DNA of 64,000 bases from Jeotgalibacillus sp. S-D1 (GTDB taxonomy: Bacteria > Bacillota > Bacilli > Bacillales > Jeotgalibacillaceae), in NCBI RefSeq assembly GCF_004358665.1, contig NZ_SMZR01000002.1, positions 726,310 through 790,309 on the forward strand, given 5' to 3'. Below the pieces are notes generated by a model, which saw nothing but the letters and a program-made list of their open reading frames with translations, did not search any database and was not told the DNA's origin. A program made the position numbers and the translations under genes. Shown one piece after another: positions 53,631 through 61,442 of the stretch. Each line of letters opens with the position of its first letter. Within the stretch, counting starts at the first letter, position 1.

Positions 53631-54992
53631 TTACTCTAATTTACTAACTGCATCCTCATACGATTGTTCTGCTAATGCATCCAATTGCTGAGAGTAGTCT
53701 TCGAGCTTTAATTTCCCTCTGGTAAATGCATCGATTAACTCATTGATTGTGGCATTTGGCTTATCATCGACCGCAACACCCGTTGGAGCTTCCCATCTTG
53801 ATTGAGCAAACCCAGGCACGATTTTAACGGGCTCTGTAATGGCATTATCCAGGTTTTCGTAAGCCAGACGTACTCCTGGTACCTCCAGTACATCAAAATA
53901 CAAATCGAGCATTGCTTCATTTGTCGTTACTGGAAGTGAATTCAACGCTTTTCCTTCAGCCTCTGCAAGTTCTACGCGTTTTGTAAAGCCTTCTTCACCA
54001 AACGACATAAATTTAATAAACTCATAGGCAGCTTCAGCATTTTCAGATGATTTGGAGATTCCCATGTAGTCGTTTACGATAACTGTTCTTCCTCCAGGAA
54101 TGCCGACGAAGTCCCATTCAAAATCAAGTCTTTCCAGCATATCTGCAGTTCCCCAGGTGCCATCCCATTTCAGCGCGACTCCGCCCTGCTGCCAGACCTG
54201 CTCAGGATCTTCTCCCTGGAAATTCGCTTTTTCCTCATCCGTCAGTGTTTCATAGCCATATTTATTTGAGATAATGTCACTTGATAAAGCAACAGCATCT
54301 CTGAACTCCTGTCCGTCTAATTGATAAGTTCCTTCGTTAAATGTGTACCAGCCAAGCTCATTATTGACCGCTGATGGATACCAGTCCGGAATAGAAAATG
54401 GATGATTCGTTCCTGCAATTCCGTTTGGTGTATCAGATACATCCTTAATTGCATTTTTAAATGTCTCAATATCAGTTCCATACTGAGGTACATCCAGATT
54501 AGCTTCATTGAATAAATTTTTATTCACGAAATAACCCAGGAAATGCTGGGCTACAGGCAGCGCCACCACCTGGTCTTTGTGCATAACCGTCTCTTTTACT
54601 ACTTCAGGAATATGGGCGAAATCTTCGTCATCAGCTGTAAGCTCAGTTAAGTCCATCAGCCAGTCGTTTGATAAAGCCGTTGGAACTTGCGGAATCATGA
54701 AGACATCAGGCATTGCACCGCTGGAAGCTGCAGCTGACAGAGTTCCATTCCAATCATCGTTTGAGATGGTCTCGTCCAGCTCAACTTTAATATCCGGATG
54801 CTCCTTTTCAAACTCCTCCAGCATCAAACGCTCCAGATTCATTTCTTCCTCTGTGCCAAATGTCCAGCTTGCTACTTTAATTGTTACAGCATCCTCTGAG
54901 CTGTTTTCTGCGGAATCACCGCTATCGTCTGAACAAGCAATTAAAGAAAGAGAAAGTGTGCCTACCCCCAAAATTGACCAAAACTTTTTCAT
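53631..54992 (-). CDS. CUT1 ABC sugar-binding lipoprotein
   Basis: Solute-binding lipoprotein of 453 residues: lipobox LSLIAC with Cys20, then a type-1 fold (TIKVASWTFGTEEEMNLERLM, DVFMIPQVPTALSNDWLMDL). First gene of the ten-gene operon. The frame opens to 55046, but GGGAGG lies before the ATG at 54992. Its upstream region carries two cre-like boxes and two identical LacI-type palindromes. Confidence 0.92.
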   Translation of the reverse strand: MKKFWSILGVGTLSLSLIACSDDSGDSAENSSEDAVTIKVASWTFGTEEEMNLERLMLEEFEKEHPDIKVELDETISNDDWNGTLSAAASSGAMPDVFMIPQVPTALSNDWLMDLTELTADDEDFAHIPEVVKETVMHKDQVVALPVAQHFLGYFVNKNLFNEANLDVPQYGTDIETFKNAIKDVSDTPNGIAGTNHPFSIPDWYPSAVNNELGWYTFNEGTYQLDGQEFRDAVALSSDIISNKYGYETLTDEEKANFQGEDPEQVWQQGGVALKWDGTWGTADMLERLDFEWDFVGIPGGRTVIVNDYMGISKSSENAEAAYEFIKFMSFGEEGFTKRVELAEAEGKALNSLPVTTNEAMLDLYFDVLEVPGVRLAYENLDNAITEPVKIVPGFAQSRWEAPTGVAVDDKPNATINELIDAFTRGKLKLEDYSQQLDALAEQSYEDAVSKLE

Positions 54993-55020
54993 TGTGTTGC
55001 CTCCCTTTGTCCATTTTTTA

Positions 55021-55034
55021 TTAAAGCGCTTACA
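55021..55034 (-). promoter_or_regulatory. cre-like site in the leader
   Basis: TGTAAGCGCTTTAA on the minus strand matches cre TGWAANCGNTNWCA at 13 of 14 bases. It lies about 30 bp before the start codon, where CcpA would block elongation. Confidence 0.6.
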
Positions 55035-55109
55035 AATTAGCGCCAAAATACCTTTGCTACAATCCTCTGAAACCGTATAACCGGAAAATCTTTCGGTTAA
55101 CGCCCTGCG

Positions 55110-55123
55110 TGGAGGCGCTTACA
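55110..55123 (-). promoter_or_regulatory. Second, weaker cre-like site
   Basis: TGTAAGCGCCTCCA on the minus strand matches cre at 12 of 14 bases. Confidence 0.4.
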
Positions 55124-55184
55124 TTTCCATTCGATTTCCAGCCTCTAACGCACTATCCCCTTCTTAATTTATTCAATCCAATTC

Positions 55185-55254
55185 ATTGAAACGTTTCAAT
55201 AAGATCCTAAAAAAAGGGAAACCAGTAGAGGAATCCTTATTGAAACGTTTCAAT
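55185..55254. promoter_or_regulatory. Twin LacI-type operators of the ten-gene operon
   Basis: ATTGAAACGTTTCAAT, a perfect 16-bp palindrome with central CG, occurs at 55185-55200 and again at 55239-55254, 54 bp apart (about five helical turns). The geometry suits a dimer pair bridging by looping. No LacI gene adjoins; the nearest is at 57258. Confidence 0.8.
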
Positions 55255-55364
55255 AATTAAAGTATACGAAATGAGATTAAGTTATTCAATAGTTATTTTC
55301 CTTTTCTGAAAATTACATGCGCTCCTTCACAGCTCAATATGCATTTGTTTCCTTTGGCTGTTTT

Positions 55365-55490
55365 CCGCCCGATATATCTGGAAATTTGTACGATAAACAT
55401 GTAAAAATATGCGATAAAAATGAGTGTTAAGTTCCAGATCGATAAAAACTCGAAATTGACCGATACATAAATGAAGATGACCCATAAAAT
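55365..55490 (-). repeat. ATCGAT box array C (minus strand)
   Basis: Read on the minus strand, TTTATCG-type boxes (CGAT on plus) have their A at 55485 (degenerate), 55464, 55443, 55415, 55394 and 55373: spacings 21, 21, 28, 21, 21. It is a more diverged member of the family seen at 15.0 and 63.7 kb, in opposite orientation. Confidence 0.7.
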
Positions 55491-55547
55491 TGTCAATTCA
55501 GGTGTTTTTTTGCACCTGTTTTAAGCGTTTTTTGCACATCCCAACTC

Positions 55548-55592
55548 TAAAAACCCAGCTACCTTCACAAAAGAAGATTAGATGGGTTTTTT
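55548..55592. terminator. Weak terminator-like hairpin
   Basis: AAACCCA pairs with TGGGTTT across a long loop, followed by TTTAAT. It could end transcription from the dehydrogenase gene, but stem and loop are poor. Confidence 0.3.
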
Positions 55593-55770
55593 AATTATTT
55601 ACTTACAATTAAAGAATTAACCTGATAGGTTTAGTGAAAAGTGACTGCTCATTGTTCAGCAATCAACCCCGATTGTTGAAAACTCTAAATTGAGAAAAAG
55701 ACGAATGTCGTCAGACAGCGGAGGACTACCGGTTTTTTGACGTTGGGGTTACAAAATTAAACGAATTTAA

Positions 55771-56811
55771 TTATTCTTCAGGTAGTAATAAGATTTTGCC
55801 TAATTTACCTTTATTCTTAAAATATACTTGAGCTTCTTTAGCTTTTTCCAAAGGAAAGCTTTTATCTATAACTGGCTTTATTTTTCCTTCAGATATCTCC
55901 TTAAGCATATCTTTAAACTCTGACCTAGTCCCCAACACGGATCCATACATTGAAATATGTTTTAGATACAATGTTCTAAAATCAAGATTTGTCATTTGAC
56001 CGCCAGCAGACCCTGAAATACAGAATTTTCCACCTTTTTTCAATACGTGAAGAGATGTGGGAAACAAAGCATCCCCTACAACGTCTAAAACGGTGTCGAT
56101 CGGTCCTCCATTTACCTCTAAAATCTCTTCTCTAAGATTATCGGATTTATATGATAATACATGTGTGGCTCCTAATTCCTTCATTACTTCCTCAGCATGT
56201 AAATCACCAATTATCGCAATAACTTTAGCACCAAACACTTTAGAGGCAATTTGCACATTCAATGATCCAACTCCTCCATTTGCCCCTGTTACCATAACAG
56301 TCTCTCCAGGTTGAACCTGAACTTGTTTGACCATATGCCAAGCCGTTAACCCGCTAACTGAAAAAACGGCACTTTTTGAATAAGTGGCAAGGGGCATATC
56401 AAAACATAGGTCAGCAGGCCACACCACATATTCAGCATAACCCCCATCGTATTCCGATCCAATAAAGGACATATCCTCAGAGATATGTTCGCTTCCTTCT
56501 TCTCCACTAGAAGTAAAAGGAAATAAAACTACATTTTTACCTTCCATTCCTTTATCTACCTGACCACCAACTTTAACGACTTTTCCAGCTATATCTGATC
56601 CAGGTATACGTGGAAATTTCACCCCTTCTGGTCGCCAACCAGACTTAGAACCAGTACCATAGGCACCTTCTCTCATCCAGATTTCCGTATTATTAATGGC
56701 ACAAGCCTTTACTTTCACAAGGACTTCATTTTCTTTTGGTTCAGGTATCGAAATGTCGACTACTTTTAACTTATCTACATCCCCATATCCTGTTACTTGT
56801 ACTGCTTTCAT
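55771..56811 (-). CDS. Medium-chain alcohol dehydrogenase / quinone oxidoreductase
   Basis: NAD(P)H-dependent medium-chain dehydrogenase of 346 residues: N-terminal VKACAINNTEIWMREGAYG, PRIPGSDIAGKVVKVG, and nucleotide-binding VMVTGANGGVGSLNVQIA. The catalytic zinc ligands of classic alcohol dehydrogenases are only partly present, so a quinone or enoyl reductase is as likely. AAAGGTGAT precedes the ATG. It stands alone between two sugar operons. Confidence 0.85.
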   Translation of the reverse strand: MKAVQVTGYGDVDKLKVVDISIPEPKENEVLVKVKACAINNTEIWMREGAYGTGSKSGWRPEGVKFPRIPGSDIAGKVVKVGGQVDKGMEGKNVVLFPFTSSGEEGSEHISEDMSFIGSEYDGGYAEYVVWPADLCFDMPLATYSKSAVFSVSGLTAWHMVKQVQVQPGETVMVTGANGGVGSLNVQIASKVFGAKVIAIIGDLHAEEVMKELGATHVLSYKSDNLREEILEVNGGPIDTVLDVVGDALFPTSLHVLKKGGKFCISGSAGGQMTNLDFRTLYLKHISMYGSVLGTRSEFKDMLKEISEGKIKPVIDKSFPLEKAKEAQVYFKNKGKLGKILLLPEE

Positions 56812-57212
56812 AAATTATCACCTTTTCCTAATTTTAGAAAACGTATTATTTTAACCATAGATTTCACTCGATTTAAAAAGAATATAATGCACCATTTATT
56901 ATTCTTCTTTTTTTAGATAATCAATTCTTCTGTTTTACGTGGCAGTTTTCATACCCACACCCTTTTATAAAGTTAGCTCCAGTTTCAATGCCTTTCATTA
57001 TTCTGTCCTTTTATGGACAAAATGAACAATCTAAAATCCTTTTCACTCCTGAATATCGCCCGATTGTGGAACAAAATTAATAAGGGTTATTTATTAAAAA
57101 TATAACATGTCGAAATTTCTTAAAACCAATTATTTGTTTCAAACCTCTCCCTTTTCTGAACAAACGACTTGATTAAAAACTGGCTGTTTCTAGAAAGATC
57201 ATGCATCTAAAC
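56812..57212. other. AT-rich intergenic stretch, no gene seen
   Basis: About 400 bp upstream of the dehydrogenase gene. No open frame with a ribosome site, no repeat shared with the rest of the window and no clear structure. Confidence 0.5.
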
Positions 57213-57239
57213 AAAAAAAAACGAACCATTTAAGGTTCG
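57213..57239 (-). terminator. Terminator of the second Gfo/Idh operon
   Basis: CGAACC (57222-57227) pairs with GGTTCG (57234-57239), followed on the minus strand by nine T. Confidence 0.88.
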
Positions 57240-57257
57240 CTGCTAAAAATACTACAT

Positions 57258-58253
57258 CTAAAGAAGCGGCCTGGTCGATTCCCGCTGGATCAATTCTGTA
57301 GGCAGCTCCGTTTGTTTATTAGGTTCATCACCTTGTAAATGCTGAATAATTAAATGTGCTGCCGTAGCACCCATTTCAAATTTTGGCTGCATGATGGTCG
57401 TTAGCGACGGCCGGATATATTTGGCCAGTTCAATGTCATCGAACCCCACAATCTGAATGGTCTGCGGAACCTCAATTCCTGCTTCAGAAAAAGCCTCCAG
57501 AGCACCAATCGCCATTTGGTCATTTGATACAAAGACGCCTGTGGGCAGGGTTTTCTGCTGAATGAGTAACTTAGCAGCCTGATATCCCCCTTGTTGAGAA
57601 TAATCCCCTTTAATATGCCATATGGAAGGTACCGGCTTATGTTGATACTTTGCCAGACATTGGTTAAAACCCTCTGTTCTCAGCTGGCTGTCACGGTTAT
57701 TGGATGGACCCGAGATATAGCCGATCGCTGTATGCCCCATCTTAATAAGATGTTCTGCAGCCTGATAGCCCCCTTGATGGTTATGCACAACAACAGAATA
57801 AAGGTTGGGATGGGAAAGCTCCCGGTCCAGCACAACGATAGGGAACTTTTCCCTGCTGACTTCACACAGCATTTCGTCCTTAATATCCGAGGAAAAAACA
57901 ATTACTCCGTCCACCCGCCTTTCCCTCAAAAAACGTTCCGCTGTTCCAAGGTTTTCTCCGAGCGTACTGCATGCAATCAATCCATATCCGTAGGAGTGAA
58001 GCGTCTGTTCAATCCCCTTAATAATAGGAGCATAAAAGGAACCAGACAGATCATGAAGAACCAGACCAATCATTTGGGTCTTTTTCATTTTCAAATCTCT
58101 TGCCCAGCCATTTTTCTGGTAATGAAGCTCTGCTGCTGCCCGCAATACCTTTTGAGCGGTTTCTTTCGATACACGATCGCTGTGATTAATCGCTAAGGAA
58201 GCAGTTGAAACTGCTACCCCGGCTCTTTTTGCTACATCTTTAATCGTTGTCAT
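57258..58253 (-). CDS. LacI/GalR-family transcriptional regulator
   Basis: Repressor of 331 residues: HTH TTIKDVAKRAGVAVSTASLAIN at 2-23, hinge, and effector domain with VVGFDDIELAKYIRPSLTTI. The recognition helix reads STASLAIN where most family members have ATVSRVLN, so the operator may deviate. Last gene of its operon. Twin palindromes at 61209 and 61273 upstream of the operon are likely targets. The similar palindromes at 55185 and 55239 are candidate second targets. Confidence 0.9.
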   Translation of the reverse strand: MTTIKDVAKRAGVAVSTASLAINHSDRVSKETAQKVLRAAAELHYQKNGWARDLKMKKTQMIGLVLHDLSGSFYAPIIKGIEQTLHSYGYGLIACSTLGENLGTAERFLRERRVDGVIVFSSDIKDEMLCEVSREKFPIVVLDRELSHPNLYSVVVHNHQGGYQAAEHLIKMGHTAIGYISGPSNNRDSQLRTEGFNQCLAKYQHKPVPSIWHIKGDYSQQGGYQAAKLLIQQKTLPTGVFVSNDQMAIGALEAFSEAGIEVPQTIQIVGFDDIELAKYIRPSLTTIMQPKFEMGATAAHLIIQHLQGDEPNKQTELPTELIQRESTRPLL

Positions 58254-58301
58254 AGCCTTGCCTCTTTCATATTGTTCGATTGATTGATGCCAGAACTGAC
58301 A

Positions 58302-59381
58302 TCAAACCTTTTCTCGCTGATTCCGCATGGCAAAATTCGTTTCTATCGGCTTGAACGTTCGCTCAACCGATGATTCCAACAGCTTTTCCATTACCTCGAG
58401 CACATGTAAGCCCAGCTCTCCGTGACAATAATGCTGTTCATTGGAATAGATCGAAGCAATCATATCGGACAGCCCCAGCCCCCGTTCATTTCCAATATAA
58501 TCGGAAACAAGCTCGGCATCCTGCCAGCCATCCTCCCCTTCAGCTAAATACGTTACAGGACCGCCAAAGAAGTTTGGATCCGGGACGTGAATGGTTCCTT
58601 TTGATCCGTACACCTCAATAAAAGGCAGCTTGGACTGGTGAATATCAAAAGTAGCAGTGATGGAAGCAGTAACATTGCTTTTAAAATGCATAAGCCCCTC
58701 GACATGAGTCGGTGTGGTCACCGGAAATGTTTCACCTGCCCGTTCCAGACTTTTTATCGTCCGTTCACGGTATGTCGTTTGGGCAATCCCTGTCACACAA
58801 TCCACCGGCCCAAGCAGCACCAGTAAAGAGGATAAATAGTATGGACCCATATCAAATAAGGGACCTGCACCGGTTTCATAAAAAAATGCAGGATTGGGAT
58901 GCCAGCCTTCCGGACCACTGCCCATCATAAACGCTTTAGCACCAACAATCTTTCCGATTTTATCATTATTCACCAGCTGCAAAGCTGTTTGAACTCCCGC
59001 TCCCAGAATGGTGTCTGGCGCAACTCCCACCCGCAGGTTTAAGGCTTTGGCCTTTTCAATGATCTTTTTTCCGTCTTCATAACGGGTAGCTAAGGGCTTT
59101 TCTGAATAAACGTGCTTTCCGTGATCAAGTGCGGCAAGATTTATTTCTGCATGGGCACTTGGAATCGTTAAATTAACGATCACTTCTATGGATGGGTCTT
59201 CCATCAATGCAGCCGGCGTTTCATAAAATTGAATGTTAAATAGATCCGCTTTCTCCTTTGCTTTATGAGAAAGAAGATCTGCAATTCCCGCCAGTTCAAT
59301 ATTTTTGAACTTTGATGGTGCAGCCAAGTAAATATCACTTATGTTGCCGGCTCCGATGATCCCTACACGCATTTTGTTCAT
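58302..59381 (-). CDS. Gfo/Idh/MocA-family oxidoreductase (B2)
   Basis: Dehydrogenase of 359 residues: VGIIGAGNISDIYL, catalytic EKPLA with Lys95, and a middle segment LFDMGPYYLSSLLVLLGPV. Here Tyr occupies the place where relatives have the active-site His, a feature of one subfamily. GGAGC precedes the ATG. It follows the isomerase-like gene by three bases. Confidence 0.88.
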   Translation of the reverse strand: MNKMRVGIIGAGNISDIYLAAPSKFKNIELAGIADLLSHKAKEKADLFNIQFYETPAALMEDPSIEVIVNLTIPSAHAEINLAALDHGKHVYSEKPLATRYEDGKKIIEKAKALNLRVGVAPDTILGAGVQTALQLVNNDKIGKIVGAKAFMMGSGPEGWHPNPAFFYETGAGPLFDMGPYYLSSLLVLLGPVDCVTGIAQTTYRERTIKSLERAGETFPVTTPTHVEGLMHFKSNVTASITATFDIHQSKLPFIEVYGSKGTIHVPDPNFFGGPVTYLAEGEDGWQDAELVSDYIGNERGLGLSDMIASIYSNEQHYCHGELGLHVLEVMEKLLESSVERTFKPIETNFAMRNQREKV

Positions 59382-59384
59382 GAC

Positions 59385-60137
59385 TTACGCTCCTGTCCAT
59401 TTTTTTACGATCGCAGCACTTGGTCCAACCTCTTTTAGGGGTGCTTCGTCAAAATGTTCCTGTTCCACGACAAGCCAGTCTGTTGAAACTTGTTCGATCA
59501 TTGCTTGTAAATTAAGGGTTCCGCTGCCAACAGGACCGCTTTTTCTTTCCCCGTCTTCGCTGATCATATCTTTAATATGAACAGAGAATACCCGGTCTTT
59601 TAAACGGTCAAACAGAGCAATAGTATCGACACCTGAAAACTCAGTCCAATACACATCGATTTCAAAATAAACCGGATAAGAGCTTGTCAGACGTTCAAGA
59701 ATCCCCCAGCCTGTTTCCCCGTTTTCCAACTGGGCAAACTCAAAATCATGATGGTGATAACCCAGAGCCAAGCCCGCAGCCTGCACTTTTTCACTTGCCT
59801 GGTTTAGAAGCCCGGCAAGCTCCTCGTACTTTTCTTTTGATCTCCACTGCTCATCCACATATGGCACGATCAGTTTTTTGTTTCCGACGATTTTGCTGAA
59901 TTCAATCCATTCGTCCAATACAGCATCATCACTCAGCATTTCCAAACCAACGTGCATGCCGCATGCTTCCAGCCCATACTCATCCAGCATTGATTTCCAC
60001 TGATTTGCATCTTTGTCATACGTGCCAGCCAGCTGCACTCCCTGGTACCCGTCTTCACTGATGGTTTTTAATGTACCTGCTACATCCTTATCCATTGCAT
60101 CCCGTACTGAATATAATTGAAGTCCTACTTTTTTCAT
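59385..60137 (-). CDS. Sugar phosphate isomerase/epimerase-like TIM barrel
   Basis: A 250-residue TIM barrel with GLQLYSVRDAMDKD at the start and metal-ligand segments LGYHHHDFEF, YFEIDVYWTEFSG, VHIKDM and VVEQEHFD. Much shorter than the 322-residue relative at 13.9 kb, so not a simple duplicate. GGAGGG precedes the ATG at 60137; the frame continues upstream only through the preceding gene. Reaction unknown; a 3-keto-glycoside step is inferred. Confidence 0.87.
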   Translation of the reverse strand: MKKVGLQLYSVRDAMDKDVAGTLKTISEDGYQGVQLAGTYDKDANQWKSMLDEYGLEACGMHVGLEMLSDDAVLDEWIEFSKIVGNKKLIVPYVDEQWRSKEKYEELAGLLNQASEKVQAAGLALGYHHHDFEFAQLENGETGWGILERLTSSYPVYFEIDVYWTEFSGVDTIALFDRLKDRVFSVHIKDMISEDGERKSGPVGSGTLNLQAMIEQVSTDWLVVEQEHFDEAPLKEVGPSAAIVKKWTGA

Positions 60138-60156
60138 TTGTATCCCTCCATACCAT

Positions 60157-61182
60157 TTAAATGCTGATAATTCGTTTTGTTTTGCTCGATTCCAAGGCTG
60201 CGAGTACGATGTGAAGTGCTTTTTTTCCTTCTTCGCCTGTGACAAGAGGAGCTCGGTCTTCAATCAGACTTTCCACAAATTCATCAATGACACCAGAAGA
60301 GGTTTGGCCGCCTTCTTCATTAGTCTGGATTTTGCCCAGATCCTTTTTTTCAGGGATGCCTTCTACAGGGTAGAAAATGAAGGAATAATCCTCATCATCT
60401 TCTAAACGAAGAACCCCTTTTTCACCATAAATGACAGTTGCATTATCTCCAAACTCATTGTGTGACCAGCTGGCCGTCAGGGTTCCCATTGTACCGTCCA
60501 TCAGTTTTACAATACAGACAGCGTTATCATCCACACTTGCATCTTCTTTAGCTAATGTATCTACAAATCCGCCAACTTCCTTCACGTCCTGATCAAATAT
60601 GTAGCGGATCAAATCACTTTTGTGGACACCCAAATCGCCCATCGCTCCGATAAAAGCCTGGTCTTTTTCAAAGAACCAGCTGTCGCGTCCGTCTGCGCTC
60701 CATCCTTCAGGACCGCCATGTCCAAATGCCGTTCTGAAGCTGTATACTCTGCCCAATTTGCCTTCTTTAATATAATTTCTTGCCAGTTCATGTGACGCAA
60801 CAAAGCGCTGATTATGGCCGATCATTAATGTTTTGCCTTCCTGCTCTGCTGTTTGGATCATCTCATTGGCCTCTTCAATAGATGTTGCCATCGGTTTTTC
60901 ACACAGAACATGCTTACCTGCTTTTAACGCCTGAATCGAAACAGGTGCATGCAAGGCGTTCGGCAGGTTAACGCTAACCGCATCAATTGAAGAATCGCTC
61001 AGCAATTCCTGGTAAGAGGTATAGACTTTTGCTCCCGCTTTTTCTGCATATCCTTTTGCGCGATCTTCATTAAGGTCACAAACTGCAACGATTTCAGCCT
61101 GTGAATGTGCCATATATTCTGGAAAATGGCGATGCTTTGTTATGCTTCCGCAGCCGATAATGCCTACTCTGATTTTTCTCAT
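60157..61182 (-). CDS. Gfo/Idh/MocA-family oxidoreductase (B1)
   Basis: Dehydrogenase of 341 residues, a close paralogue of the protein encoded at 11767-12792 with identical length, catalytic EKPMATS, IGHNQR, and SWFF.K..AFIGAMGDLGVHK. First gene of the operon. Upstream lie a TATAAT box (minus strand, 61238-61243) and two LacI-type palindromes around it. Same substrate class as its paralogue is likely. Confidence 0.9.
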   Translation of the reverse strand: MRKIRVGIIGCGSITKHRHFPEYMAHSQAEIVAVCDLNEDRAKGYAEKAGAKVYTSYQELLSDSSIDAVSVNLPNALHAPVSIQALKAGKHVLCEKPMATSIEEANEMIQTAEQEGKTLMIGHNQRFVASHELARNYIKEGKLGRVYSFRTAFGHGGPEGWSADGRDSWFFEKDQAFIGAMGDLGVHKSDLIRYIFDQDVKEVGGFVDTLAKEDASVDDNAVCIVKLMDGTMGTLTASWSHNEFGDNATVIYGEKGVLRLEDDEDYSFIFYPVEGIPEKKDLGKIQTNEEGGQTSSGVIDEFVESLIEDRAPLVTGEEGKKALHIVLAALESSKTKRIISI

Positions 61183-61208
61183 ATCTTCATCTCCAATTCA
61201 ATACTAAA

Positions 61209-61288
61209 ATCGAAACGTTATGATTAGAATAAATGCTATTATATGAATATATATCTTCTTTTCTTTTAGAATATCGATACGTTTCGAT
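61209..61288. promoter_or_regulatory. Promoter flanked by twin LacI-type operators
   Basis: ATCGAAACGTTATGAT (61209-61224) and ATCGATACGTTTCGAT (61273-61288) are centred 64 bp apart, about six helical turns. A TATAAT on the minus strand lies between them at 61238-61243; I see no good -35. Confidence 0.7.
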
Positions 61289-61442
61289 TCATATTCTATC
61301 ACTCTATGCTTAAAATGAAAACCCTTACTTTTAAAATACAAATGGTAATGCTTTCTTTGGAAATATTTAATAATTCCTGTAACCTCAGTCCCCATTGTCC
61401 GTCTACTTGAGTAAAACCAGCTTATTAAGGGAGGAACGGACC

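Noticed and set aside
55185..55254. Reading ATTGAAACGTTTCAAT as CcpA cre sites
   Set aside because: The cre consensus has 14 bases between TG and CA ends; here TGAAACGTTTCA has 12, so a different LacI-family member is more likely.
55293..55496. 67-codon frame on the minus strand
   Set aside because: It covers degenerate array C; hydrophobic composition is a by-product of T-rich boxes and no ribosome site is present.
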